DNA from: Bidens hawaiensis
Taxonomy: Eukaryota; Streptophyta; Magnoliopsida; Asterales; Asteraceae
Length of the DNA stretch: 64,000 nt
Direction of reading: 5' to 3'
NCBI GenBank assembly: GCA_021521415.1
Contig: JAIQDT010003018.1
Span: 297,288-361,287 of the forward strand
Shown: in pieces, positions 44,207 to 55,204 of the stretch
Layout: each line of letters begins with the position of its first letter
How positions within the stretch are numbered: position 1 is the first letter of the stretch
Position numbers and translations under genes: made by a program
Notes under the pieces: model-generated
Told to the model about the DNA's origin: nothing
The model's database searches: none
What the model saw: the letters and a program-made list of their open reading frames with translations, nothing else

Positions 44207-46699
44207 CCTTTAACAAGCATACTTGGTATGGTTAATAATACATGGAAAGTCTGTTCCTTTTTGAGGAAGAAACATATTGTTCATCAATGATCAAAACAAA
44301 AGCTTCAAAAATTGCTTGTTAGTTTCATCTTTAAGATTCTTTTAATTTAATTTCTGTTGCTATATTTACTTATTCTTACTGGAAACAATGCAACAGAAAC
44401 AAGACATCCAAGTACCCCAAAACCTTAATTTCCATCATTAATTACTTGATTACCAGCAAACATCATATTGGATTTACAGTAGGAGTGTGTTTTTAACTGA
44501 ACCTGAACACCAAACCCGACCTGAAGCGACCCGAAGCCCTAACAACCCAGCTCGAATTTACACAAAGAACACCCAATATTGGATTTACCATGTAGAAAAA
44601 CATATAAGGTATAGCATACTAAACAACTAATCGTTTTGCATTGACTCATTCGGGTTGTTCAGGTCAACCCGAATATGGGGTATTTCAACCCAAATACTGA
44701 CCCAACTACACGGTTTCGGGTTCTGGTTAAGCGATTAATTGGGTGGGGTCAATTCGCGTTCGGTTTTGACCGTTTTTAAATCAAACCATGAGACAAACCC
44801 GTTAATTATGGTTTTCGGTTTAAAACCGAAACCAAACTGTTGAAAAATAGAATCGAACCAAACTAAACCGTTCCTAATTGTTTGGTACCGGTTTGGTTTC
44901 ATGGTTTAAGCTTATCGTTTTTATATAAAGTTAACCGTTAAACTACACTTACATTGTTATCAACGAGTATTTGAAGTCCCTCATGAACAATCTCCTTCAT
45001 GAAATTTAAGACATCATAACCACACTCGATACTTCCCGGCTGAGTCGGACACTACAAAATAACAATATAACTATAAGACATAATAAAGTACCTATAATAG
45101 CCTTAAACAATAAAACAAATTTTAATCAAAATATCCAGATTTTAAGCTTATAACATGCTATCAAAATACAACACATATTAAGTTCTCACCCTGCAGTTGA
45201 CCCAGTTGACTTTTACCCGCATGTTGGATCCGGTTTGTACCAGCGTACAATACCATTGCCCAACAAACAAAATAATGAAATATATCAAAGAATATTATAT
45301 ACAATGTTTCAAGAATTTGTATAACTTACGCATCAATAATTTGCTTCAGATCCGGATGGACATCGATAGGCCTTAACGAATCCAAATAATAACAATTCGT
45401 AGTTTTCATGTCTAATATAGCCAACACCTAGTGTTTCCTAGAAAAACCGAAAATCAAATAAAGTCAAACATCAAAGTCCTAATTTCTTTTGAACAATTAT
45501 TTAAATGAAAATTCAGACCCGGGAGTGTAGGGCACTATGATGATGTCATTGTTGTTTCTTTTGGTTAGCCGATGTGCAAGTAGTTTACTTGATTCATCAA
45601 TATGTTTGGATTTCGTTTTACGTTCATCCGTCATGGTTGCACTCGAGGGTACGAAACATATTCCATGATCTTGAATCGGTCCATTCTTGACTTTCTCGTA
45701 CAAGTTCCTGTTTATATGCAAGAACTAAAGTGATTAACAATGTTGTGTTTCACAAACAGTTCTTTAAACAAAATTTATTCACTTACATCATATATGAAGT
45801 AATAACAGAACTAGACAGCCAATCTAGTGTGAAGACCGCTTCGAAATCTTCCATACTTAGGTACATGAAACTCTCGTACCCGAAACAATCATCATCACAC
45901 TGAATTTTATGGAATCATCCTTTGTAAGTTGTCCATCAACCATCACTGCAGCCATCGTTAATATGGTACTTTTTTCGATTCTAACCCGTGTCTTCGTTTG
46001 TGCTCTCGTCCTCCTTTGAATCATCTTTATTTGTTTTTTTTTTCTCATTTCCTTTGACTTTTAACTTGTTTTCCTCAACTGCAAGTTGCTGTTTTTTCCA
46101 TTCGTTTTTTCTTTTTCCTTTGTCTCTATTTCGTTTCCCTTCTTTTTTTCTTTTTCCTTTGTCTCATTTTCTTTTTCCATCTTTTCTTCTTCTTCATCAT
46201 CATGATCTCGTAGCCACTTTTGGTTTTCTTACTTACAAGATCTGGTAATGGTTTTTCAGTTGGTTTCTTCGCTGCTTTTTCCTAAAAAAAATAATAAATA
46301 AATATTTTCACTTTTGACCTGAACTTTACAAGTAACCCGACCCGAGTAACCTGAAACCGATCCAGGTGACCCGATTAACAATTTAACACCCCCCACATAT
46401 GCATTAAATGTATGTAAATAATATTACCAAGTTCGATACTCGAATCACAAGAAGTCTTGGCCAACTAAGGATGTGTCCAACTCCATCTTTGACTTGAATA
46501 ATTAGCTCATCTTCTAGTGGAGTCGGTAGTAGATATTCCCCTTTTAAACAACATTCCATCATTACTTTCATCTTCTCACCTACTTCTCCCATTATCGTTC
46601 TAGTGGCGACTATGTTCGAGGCGACGTCAACCGCAAGGAAACACGAATTATCCTACAAATATATAGTTAGATTTGGTGAAAACTAACTGAAGAATGTTA

Positions 46700-46798
46700 A
46701 AAAGGTAAAACTGATTTTTATACAACAGGTTGCGATATTTATATACAACAGGCTGCAGCATTTTTATACAAACAGTTATATATAAAACTGATTGGCCT

Positions 46799-46863
<65 letters not shown>

Positions 46864-47144
46864 CGGGTTAACTGTCTAGGCTGCTGGGCTGCAATATTTA
46901 TGTATATATAATCAAGTTTGGTTATTTTGGACTAATCGGGTTCGGTAATTTTATACTAACAATGATTTATAACTTAAAAACTTTCTAGGCTGCAATATAT
47001 ATATATATACACACTTTAATCGGGTTCGCTTATTTTGGACTTCAAAACTGTCTGGGCTGCTGGGATGCGATATTTATATATATATAATCTAGTTCGGTTA
47101 TTTTATACTAACAAAGATTTATAACTTAAAATCTTTCTAGGCTG

Positions 47145-47178
<34 letters not shown>

Positions 47179-47308
47179 TTTAATCGGGATCGCTTATTTT
47201 GGACTTCAAAACTGTCTGGGCTACTGGGATGCGATATTTATATATATGTAATCGGGTTCGGTAATTTTATACTAACAATGATTTATAACTTAAAAACTTT
47301 CTAGGCTG

Positions 47309-47348
<40 letters not shown>

Positions 47349-47550
47349 TTTAATCGGGTTAGCTTATTTTGGACTTAAAAACTGTCTGGGCTGCTGGGAT
47401 GCGATATTTATATATATATATATATATAATCTGGTTCGGTTATTTTATACTAACAAAGATTTATAACTTAAAAACTTTCTGGGCTGCAATATATGTATAT
47501 ATATACTTTAATCAGGTTCGCTTATTTTGGACTTACACAATGATTTATAC
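46700..47550. repeat. Tandem repeats of about 150-190 bp with (AT)n cores
   Basis: Units contain CTAGGCTGCAATATAT, an AT run of variable length, CTTTAATCGGGTT(C/A)GCTTATT, TTGGACTT(C/A)AAAACTGTCTGG, CTGCTGGGATGCGATATTTA and ATTTATAACTTAAAA. At least four copies run from about 46,800 to 47,540. Copy length varies mainly through the AT run. Confidence 0.8.
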
Positions 47551-48347
47551 TAACAATATAAAAAACTTACACATGGTTCTTCCGGTGGTTCGTCTTCAAA
47601 GTCTAAATTGTCCCACAATCGGCAACTCCCGGCTTCAGAAGCATAATTCAGATTATTGTTATACAACACTTCATTAATCTTGTTTCAGGTTTTTGCAAGA
47701 AATAATAGTTTACTTTTGTTATTTAACAGTTCGATTATTTTCAAACTATATAACACCCCATTAAACCCTAGCCAATTAAAAAACAGAGTAAGGTAAAATT
47801 GAAGGAATATACCTCAAATAAGTTGAAATTCTTTAAAAAAATCCTTCAATAGACTCAAAATTCTTGCTTCAATCCTTCAAATATTCCTTCAAAATTCCAA
47901 TGGTGGTGTCGGAATCTCGCAGTGGTGATGTTTGTGGCCTGTGGTGGTCGGAATGCCGTGGTGCTGATGGCTTTCTGGTGGTGTTGGCGTCCTTGGTGGT
48001 GATGGCCGATGGTGTTTTAGGTTTTGAGAGAACCAGGGTGTGTTTGGTGGTGATGGCCTGACATGATATGTTATATTTTGAGAAGGGTTGGGTTTTAATA
48101 AGCGTGGGTTTATATTTGGAGGGATTTGATTTATGTTTTTTTATTTTGAGTGAAGGATAACTTGCATATGTGACACACATACTTTTTTTTATTTACGACA
48201 CCAGTTCAATGACACACAAAAATGAGTGTCGTAAATCTTCTAATTTTCAAAAATTATGACTTCATTTTGATGACTTGCACAATTGCGCGTCATAGATCAA
48301 TGCGTGTCATTGTATGCATATTAAGGAAAGCCTTTTTTCTAGTAGTG

Positions 48348-49880
48348 AATGTACCACATCGATTCCAACACTCTTGTCACCGCACAGCTTGAAGCACTCT
48401 CTAAAACATTCGAGCAACTTCAAGCCGAACTATCAAAAACCAAGATCACATGTGACACATGTGGAGGAACTCATAAGAAAAGTGACTGCAAACAAGTCAT
48501 TATAGCCATGGAAGAAGTTAACTTCATCGCTCGTCAAAACAACACTTTCAGCAACAACTACAATCCAGGTTGGAGAAACCACTCGAATTTCAGTTGGAAG
48601 GACGGAAGTAATACTTAAACTCTACCCGGATTCAAAAAATGGGCAATGAATCAATCTTTCCAACCTAAACCTCAATTTCAAGAACAAAGTTCCAGTAGCC
48701 ATCACAATCCGAGCTGCTAAAAAATTGAAGTAATGTGATCCAAATCATGACCAAAATAAATGAAGCAGAAAAGAAGGCAGACTCAAGAGCTGTTGATATC
48801 AGCGGAGTATTGTTAAATAATGAAGATGACTTTAATAAGCCAACAAGCATCATTGCAGAATCTAGAAACTCAGATTGGACAGATTGCCCGACAATTGTCT
48901 GAAAGACCACCCGGCGCTCTTCCAAGCAACAGTATAACAAAACCTGATGCAACAGCCAACGTTGTTACATTGGGAAGTGGCACAACCACTATTGCCTCAC
49001 CAATTTCAGAACCAGTTATGGAGAACGAAGTCCCTGATACGACCCAGGAGAGACTAATCCCAACAGGCACCGTACAACCTAATGAACCAGTCCGAACTTA
49101 TGTTACACATATTCCATACCCTGGACGGCTTAAACAAGATAGATTGAAAGCTCAATACGGAAAGTTCTTAGAACTCTTCAAACAACTCCACATCAACATC
49201 TATTTCATCGAAGCCATTGCTCAAATGCAGAAATATGCAAAGTTTCTTAAAGAAGCGCTGACCAACAAGAGAAAGCTGGTGGAACTCTCGCATGTCACCT
49301 TGAGTGAAGAATTCTCGGCTGTCCTTCAAAACAAGCTGCCACAAAACATGACCGATCCAGTGAGCTTTACTATCCCTTGTCTCATAGGAAATTTGTTTGT
49401 TAGAAATGCTCTGGCCGACCTAAGAGCTAGTATTAACTTAATACCTTATGCAGCTTTGCAAAACTAGGGATATGAGAACCAAAGCCCACCCGCATGAGCA
49501 TTCAGTTAGCTGACCGATCTGTTAAATATCCTCGGGGCATTGTTGAAAACATGATTGTAAAAATTGACAAATTTTTTTTCCCAGTAGATTTTGTAATTCA
49601 AGACATGGAGGAAGACAAAAGTGTACCTCTAATTCTATGAAGACCCTTTTTAGCCACTGCAAAGGCTATCATTGATGTTTGTACCGGAAAAATCACTCTT
49701 AGGGTCAATGATGAGGCAATCACTTTTGACAAAGGAAAATCTATGCAACATCCGCAAAATCATGATAACACATTATATTGTGTTGACATCATCGATTCTA
49801 TTGTGAGTTGCTATGTGCCAGTATCCTCCATCAATAACACACTAGAAACACAAATCTTAACCGAAACCGTCACAAACCCA
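48348..49880 (+). pseudogene. Athila gag C-terminus and protease, degenerate
   Basis: Right of the CACTA element the gag frame continues with DSNTLVTAQLEALSKTFEQL and a zinc-knuckle-like CDTCGGTHKKSDC (48,453), then GWRNHSNFSW. A second block (48,820-49,467) has LISQQASLQNLETQIGQIAR, the usual gag/protease linker, and PYPGRLKQDR and KRKLVELSHVTLSEEFSAVL. The protease active site reads LADLRASINLIP, where Athila-type proteases normally have DLGAS, so the glycine after the catalytic Asp-Leu is replaced by arginine. Several stops lie between 48,616 and 48,820, and a stop near 49,467 precedes more protease sequence (GIVENMIVKIDKFFFPVDFV). Confidence 0.75.
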
Positions 49881-50935
49881 TTTTAGAAAATGAAAATCTC
49901 AAAACTATCATCAATCAAGAAACAACAGAAGTAGTATGTGAAATCACTGAATGTAACGAAAAATCAAAACCATCAATTGAAGAACCACCAACCTTAGAGC
50001 TAATAGAACTCCCGAACCAAATCCTATACGCCTTTCTAGAAAAAGACTCTCAACTTCCAGTAATTAATTCATATCACCTTTCTAAAGAAGAGAAAGACGA
50101 ACTTCTTAAAGATCTAAAGAACCATAAGAAGGCTATCACATGGAAGATCATGGATATCAAAGGCATTAGTCCTTCCTTTTGTACTCACAAAATCCTCATG
50201 GAGGAATAATACAAACCCGTGGTCCAACATCAAAGACGTCTTAATCCCAACATGCAAATGTGGTGAAGGAAGAAGTAATCAAACTCCTTGATGCCGGATT
50301 AATCTACCCAATCTCAAATTCACCTTGGGTTAGTCCAGTTCAAGTAGTACCCAAAAAGGGAGGAACGACAGTAGCAATGAACGAAAAGGACGAGCTAATA
50401 CCAATGAGGACCATCACAGGATGGAAAGTTTGCATTGATTACCGGAAGCTTAATAACGCCACAAGAAAAGATAATTTTCCACTTCCTTTTATGGATCAAA
50501 TGCTTGAACTTTTATCTAGGAAGATGTTCTACTGTTTTCTTGATGGATTCTCTGTATACTTTCAAATTCCCATTGCTCCTAAAGATCAGGAGAAAACCAC
50601 CTTTACATGTCCGTATGGCACCTTTGCCTACCAAAGAATGCCATTTGGGATATGTAATGCTCCGGACACCTTTCAACGTTTCATGGTGGCCATATTTCAT
50701 GATATGATCGAACACTATATGGAAGTTTTCATGGATGATTTCTCAGTATTTGGAGACTCATTCGATCATTGTTTGAAAAACCTAGACAGAATGTTAGTTA
50801 AGTGTGAAAAAATAAATTTAGTACTCAACTGGGAAAAATGCCACTTTATAGTCAAGGAAGGCACTTTTCTCGGTCATAAGATATCCCAAGCTGGACTAGA
50901 GTTGATAGAGCTAAAATCAAAACCATAAGCAAACT
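49881..50935 (+). pseudogene. Athila reverse transcriptase
   Basis: The upstream part (about 49,889-50,255) reads LELIELPNQILYAFLEKDSQ, LSKEEKDELLKDLKNHKKAI and DIKGISPSFCTHKILMEE, then a stop. From 50,260 an open frame of 222 codons has VIKLLDAGLIYPISNSPWVS, CIDYRKLNNATRKDNFPLPF, FLDGFSVYFQIPIAP (catalytic Asp of the first motif), TCPYGTFAYQRMPFGICNAP and VFMDDFSVFGDSF (FMDD box, as commonly seen in this clade). It ends at a frameshift at about 50,925, after GTFLGHKIS. The motif set is complete, so the fold was intact until recently relative to other parts. Confidence 0.82.
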
Positions 50936-51480
50936 TTCGCCACCAACTTCAGTCAAAGCCATTATAAGGTTTTTAGGTCACGCGGGATTCTATCGCAGCT
51001 TCATAAAAGATTTTTCCAAAATTGCTAGACCTATGACCAAACTTCTGGAGAAAGATGCACCATTCGTCTTCTCTGAAGAGTGTGTTGAGTCATTCAACAT
51101 ATTAGAAGACAAACTTGTCAACACACCAATCATGACTATACCCGATTGGACCCTTCCATTCGAAATCATGTGCGATGCAACTGACTTTGTAGTTGGAGCT
51201 GTACTCGGACAACGCAGAGAAAAACATTTTCACCTAATTTACTATGCTAGTAAAACTCTTAACGATGCACAAGAGAATTACACCACAACAGAAAAAGAGT
51301 TATTAGCAGTAGTTTTTGCCTTTGAAAAATTTAGATCCTACCTAGTTCTTTCCAAAACAATTGTTTACACTGACCATGCCACCATACGCTACCTCTTCAA
51401 CCAGCAAGATGCAAAACCCAAACTTATTCTACTCCGAAAATTCAACATAGAAGTTAAGGACAAGAAATGAGCAGAATATG
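50936..51480 (+). pseudogene. Athila RNase H
   Basis: After the frameshift the text reads [20 protein letters not shown] and, from 51,033, an open frame of 145 codons with [39 protein letters not shown] (catalytic Asp in CDATD), [20 protein letters not shown] and [19 protein letters not shown] (Glu), [11 protein letters not shown] (Asp in TDH). It ends at a stop at about 51,470, before the usual link into integrase. Confidence 0.82.
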
Positions 51481-51590
51481 TAGCAGCATGCCATCTTTCA
51501 CACTTTGAATGCCCAGCTTCAGAAGAACATCACAAGGAAATTATCGATGATAATTTTCCACACGAAGTTCTCATGAATATCTAAGCATTC

Positions 51591-52898
51591 ATGAAAGAGG
51601 AGGATGAAAGTCCTTGGTTTGCCGATTTCACGAATTATCTAGCTTGCAGAATCCTAAGAACATGGCTAACTCATCAACAACGGAAGAAATTCTTCTCCGA
51701 CCTTAAATTCTACTTCTGGGAAGATCCATACTTGTTTAGGATAGGAGCCGATCAGGTTGTTCGTAGGTGTGTATCAGGAAAGGAAGCCTTATATATTGTC
51801 AAACACTGCCATGAAGAACCAACTGGTGAACACCACAGTACCACCACCATGGTCAGAAAAGTGTTTGATGCAGGATTTTTTTGGCCCACCATATATAAAG
51901 ACACACATGCTTTGATCCAAGCTTGCGATGCTTGTCAAAGAGCCGGAAACATCTTTGCCAAAAATGAGATGGCTCAAAAAGGTATTCAAATTTGTGAAGT
52001 CTTTGATGCATGGGGAATAGATATCATGGGCCCGTTTCCTAACTCATTCGGAAATAAGTACATCTTTGTAGCAGTTGACTACATGTCTAAATGGGTAGAA
52101 GCACAAGCTCTTCCCACTAATGACACTTGAGTAGTTGTACGATTTCTGAAAAACTTATTTTCATGATTCGGTACTCCAAAAGCCCTAATCAGCGACATAG
52201 GTACTCATTTTTGCAATATCTAAATGAACAAAGTCTTTGCACGATATGGAGTTCACCACCGTTTGGCACCACCATATCACCCTCAGACTAGTGGGCTAGT
52301 GGAAGTCTCGAGTCGAGGAATAAAAAGGATTCTCGAAAGAACTATAGGAATGAATCGCATAAATTGGAAAAAAAAGTTAGATGACGCTTTGTGGATCCTT
52401 AGGACAGCCTACAAAACCCCCAGAGGAACAACACCCTTCAAACTTGTTTATAGGAAAGCATGTCATCTACTCGTAGAACTAAAACACAAAGCTTATTGGG
52501 ATCTTAGAGCAGTGAATATTGATCTAATGTCCGCCAGTAAAAATCTGGAAGATCAAATGCACGAGCTAGAAGAACTAAGAGCACTGGCATACAGAAATTC
52601 CTGGTCTTACAAAGAAAATACTAAATTTTTATACGACGCCCATTTAAAAGGAAACAAAAAGTTTCCAAGTTGGCGATCGTGTACTCTTATATAACACACG
52701 TTTACTTCTTTTCCCAGGAAAGTTGAAATCTCTTTGGACAGGCCCATACGTAGTTGAATCAGTTTTTGACTATAGGATAGTCGAGATTTCAAATTCTGAC
52801 GGCCACAAGTTCAAGGTTAATGCAGATCGATTGAAACCATACATCGATGGACCATTCGAAGCTGTCTCAGAGGTCATAATCCTCCACCAAAACCAATG
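51591..52898 (+). pseudogene. Athila integrase with broken C-terminus
   Basis: The frame from 51,591 includes the HHCC zinc-binding domain ([20 protein letters not shown] ... [10 protein letters not shown]) and the start of the catalytic core, [20 protein letters not shown] (first Asp). Stops follow at about 52,128, 52,165 and 52,222. The core continues ALISDIGTHFCN (second Asp) and YHPQTSGLVEVSSRGIKRIL (Glu). KKKLDDALWILRTAYKTPRG and GTTPFKLVYRKACHLLVELK follow. A frameshift at about 52,690 leads to the C-terminal LWTGPYVVESVF and FKVNADRLKPYI, with a stop at 52,898. Overall order and spacing are those of Athila integrases. Confidence 0.8.
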
Positions 52899-53210
52899 AA
52901 CATACTGGAAGTAGGGTCTAGCCAAGACCCTTATTTCACTTATATATATGTGTGTGTGTGTGTGTGTCTCAAAAGCACGGGGGCGTGCTTCCTAAAGGCA
53001 CGGTCCCGTGCCCAAAAGTGCGGGCCAGAATCTTCACTGCAAAAATCTCATTCAGTTTGGTTCGTAACAGAATTGTCAGACCCAAAGCACGGGGCTGTGT
53101 TTCCAGAAGCGTGGGGCCGTGACTGGCAACTGTTTGGTTATAAATTGCACCTCTAGCCAATGAATTTTTTGCACCAAACCAAACATAAACTCTCACCCCT
53201 AAAAAAACAA

Positions 53211-53500
53211 AATGCCAGCTGAGATGAGTGATGAAATTCCCGTTCCTCGCTAACCGGGAAACGAAACCCGAGACATTTCCCAAACCGAGCTACTTATCAA
53301 AATTCAAGAACTGGTGAAGGAACTCACCGAAATGAATCTCCTTGCAGTGATGTGCCTCATTTAACTCACCGAGTTGGTGGAAAACATGAAAATGGAACTA
53401 CAACACATCAATGAACAACTTCAGTTTCAAGTCCTTCGTTTCACTTACTATCCTCCACCCGGGCCGTTCGATGGAGGAGATTCATTCAGTGGAATTTAGA
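53211..53500 (+). pseudogene. Small coiled-coil ORF downstream of Athila integrase
   Basis: From ATG 53,211 (MPAEMSDEIPVPR, then a stop) the same frame continues with SQTELLIKIQELVKELTEMN, a second stop, LTELVENMKMELQHINEQLQ and YYPPPGPFDGGDSFSGI. Charged heptads suggest a coiled coil. It resembles in style the ORF at 53,985-54,314. I do not recognise a family. Confidence 0.35.
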
Positions 53501-53984
53501 GACATTTTTCGTTATCTTTTCATGTGTAATAAAGTGCAATAGGCACAAAGTTTAGGACTTTCGGGCTTAACCTGACTTAATTACATATTTTAGGATATTC
53601 GGGTTTATCCCGACTCTATGTTTAGGACCTTATTATTAATGAAAAGTAATTTTAGGACGTTAAAAATGCTTAATTAACATCTTAAACATCGTTTTGAAAA
53701 TTCATGTTTTCGGGTTTTGCTGAAAAATAAAAATAAAATCCCAGTGACAAAAGCACGGGTCGTGCCTCAGTTTACATGGGGCTGTGGTCACCTTAAAATC
53801 TTTAGCATGATACGTGCTGACTCTGTACAATTCCTAGAATCAGAAACATTTATTCCCTCAATAACACGGAGCCGTGCTCACCAAGCACGGGGCCGTGCTC
53901 GACGTATCAGTCTCTATATATTACATGCCATCCTCACTATTCCATTCATACCAAACTAAAAATTCCTTAAATGGATAAAAACGA

Positions 53985-54314
53985 ATGGAGTGGAAACCAG
54001 TGAGGAAATTCAAAAGTGGTGAATCTTTTTCACACCTTGAAGAAGAAATCATATGGCTTCAAGGCATAGTAAGAGACCAAGTCGAGAGCAACATTCAAAC
54101 GGAGGCTCTCTTGATCGAGTTGACAAACAAGGTCGAATTACTGAGGTTCGAGAATTTCCACATTGCTGAAAATTACAATAAAGAAGTGGATTACAAGCTT
54201 AACTTCCTTAACCGAGAAATCGGAAAGCTCGACAAAAAGCTTTCCGAGCTCTTGGAAGCCAAGAGAACCCCACCACACATTCAAGATCTGTTCGGGAATG
54301 GTGGTCGTTCGTAG
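53985..54314 (+). CDS. Small coiled-coil ORF in the Athila 3' region
   Basis: An open frame of 109 codons with FSHLEEEIIWLQGIVRDQVE, ALLIELTNKVELLRFENFHI and FLNREIGKLDKKLSELLEAK. A predicted helix with regular leucines fills most of it, and it ends IQDLFGNGGRS. It lies between the integrase and the ATHILA ORF-1-like region, flanked on both sides by CACGG motif pairs. Function is unknown. A duplicated relative may be the broken ORF at 53,211. Confidence 0.4.
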   Translation: MEWKPVRKFKSGESFSHLEEEIIWLQGIVRDQVESNIQTEALLIELTNKVELLRFENFHIAENYNKEVDYKLNFLNREIGKLDKKLSELLEAKRTPPHIQDLFGNGGRS

Positions 54315-55204
54315 TTTCAAGTAGGATAAGCCTTGTCTTGTTTCCTTAGGAGTTGTTCTCGTTTAAGAGAGTTCTCATGTTTCTCGGTTCATGTTGTTTT
54401 ATTTTTGGTGTAATGATTAGAAATTAATGAAATTTATTAGGATTTTATGTTTTTATCCTTAATCTTCAAAGAAAAATCAGTTAAAAAAACCATCTTGTTA
54501 TTAAAAAAATAAATAAAAGAACCTAACTGTTACATGCAGCACGAGGCCGTGCCTCATAAGGCAAGGGGCCGTGCCCCAACCTATAGTGCAGTTACGATAT
54601 TTTTAATAAAAACACCAACTTCCTCATAACTTAACCCTAAAAACTATTCCGGCTCTATCTAAAAACATGCGAACCAACACCAATTATTCCAATCTTTCTT
54701 CAAACTTCCAATTCCAAACAAAAGGTATGTCAATAAGAAGTTTCTATTACTCTAATTCATCAATCTAGGTCTAAATCAGACCCCAAATCCGAATTTCATA
54801 CCTATTTGTTGTTAAATCGGGTCAAAACCCGGAAACTGGGATAATTTATTGTTAAAGTCTAGGGCTTTGATTTGTTTGACCCGATTAGAACTTAAGTTTG
54901 AAAGATTTGTTGAGAAAAATCATTCGGGTTTGAGTCTTGGAAGACCCATACCATAAAAATCAACCCGGACGATATTTCATAAGAACCGGGTTGAATTGCA
55001 AGTTCGAGTCTTAACATTTTCAAAAATTGAATTAAAAACACAGGCCATGTTTCTGCAAAACACGCCCCGTGGTCAACTACACGTCAACCAAAACCAGAGA
55101 AGCATGGGGTCGTGCCTCATGAGGCACGAGGCCGTGCTTTGCTCTCTGTTCCACATGTTCAATAAATTTTGTGATTACTTGCCTAATATTGTTCTAAAAC
55201 TACA

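Larger units (their letters stand above)
43849..47640 (-). pseudogene. CACTA-borne TNP1/Ulp1 fusion gene, degenerate
   Basis: A many-exon minus-strand gene pieced together by motif. An acidic exon (about 47,640-47,573, WDNLDFEDEPPEEP) precedes an exon at 46,652-46,430 with CFLAVDVASNIVATRTIMG, LLPTPLEDELIIQVKDGVGH and ILSWPRLLV, the DUF8039-like segment. A lysine/glutamate-rich exon follows (about 46,250-46,000), then MEDFEAVFTLDWLSSSVITS (about 45,855-45,790), and LAHRLTKRNNNDIIIVPYTP (45,580). The Ulp1 catalytic part has H-stop-VLAILDMKTTNCYYLDSLRP (about 45,432), GSIECGYDVLNFMKEIV (Cys, about 45,030) and a last exon VDFDAVREEWLAYTTKFIFR ending at 43,849. The conserved Trp after the catalytic His is a TAG. 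Further stops occur near 45,960. Exon limits are estimates. Confidence 0.6.
43417..48347. mobile_element. CACTA element, 4.93 kb, inserted in Athila gag
   Basis: The left end is CACTACTAGAAAAAAGGCCT at 43,417. The right end, read inward on the minus strand, is CACTACTAGAAAAAAGGCTT, ending at 48,347; the terminal inverted repeat is about 25 bp with one mismatch. A 3-bp target duplication AAT flanks both ends (43,414-43,416 and 48,348-48,350). Subterminal regions are rich in TGACACGCA/TGCGTGTCA motifs in both orientations (43,440-43,670 and 48,165-48,320). The internal gene is a degenerate Ulp1-type ORF; no TNP2 is visible, so it is non-autonomous. Confidence 0.92.
52960..55145. repeat. Paired CACGG-GG-CCGTG motifs in the Athila 3' region
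   Basis: Pairs of near-palindromes lie at about 52,975/53,003, 53,087/53,113, 53,752/53,778, 53,866/53,886, 54,539/54,562 and 55,100/55,126. The usual form is GCACGG(G/A)GCCGTGC, then CCTCA or TT(C/T)CC, a spacer, and a second GCACGGGGCCGTGC. The same paired motif occupies the 5' LTR at 34.9-35.1 kb. Confidence 0.75.

Noticed and set aside
47864..48180. Short ORFs on both strands near the right CACTA end
   Set aside because: No domain, opposite-strand shadows, and subterminal position suggest non-coding sequence.
52960..53290. Minus-strand 104-codon frame over the CACGG motifs
   Set aside because: It crosses motif repeats and the leader of another ORF, with no recognisable domain.
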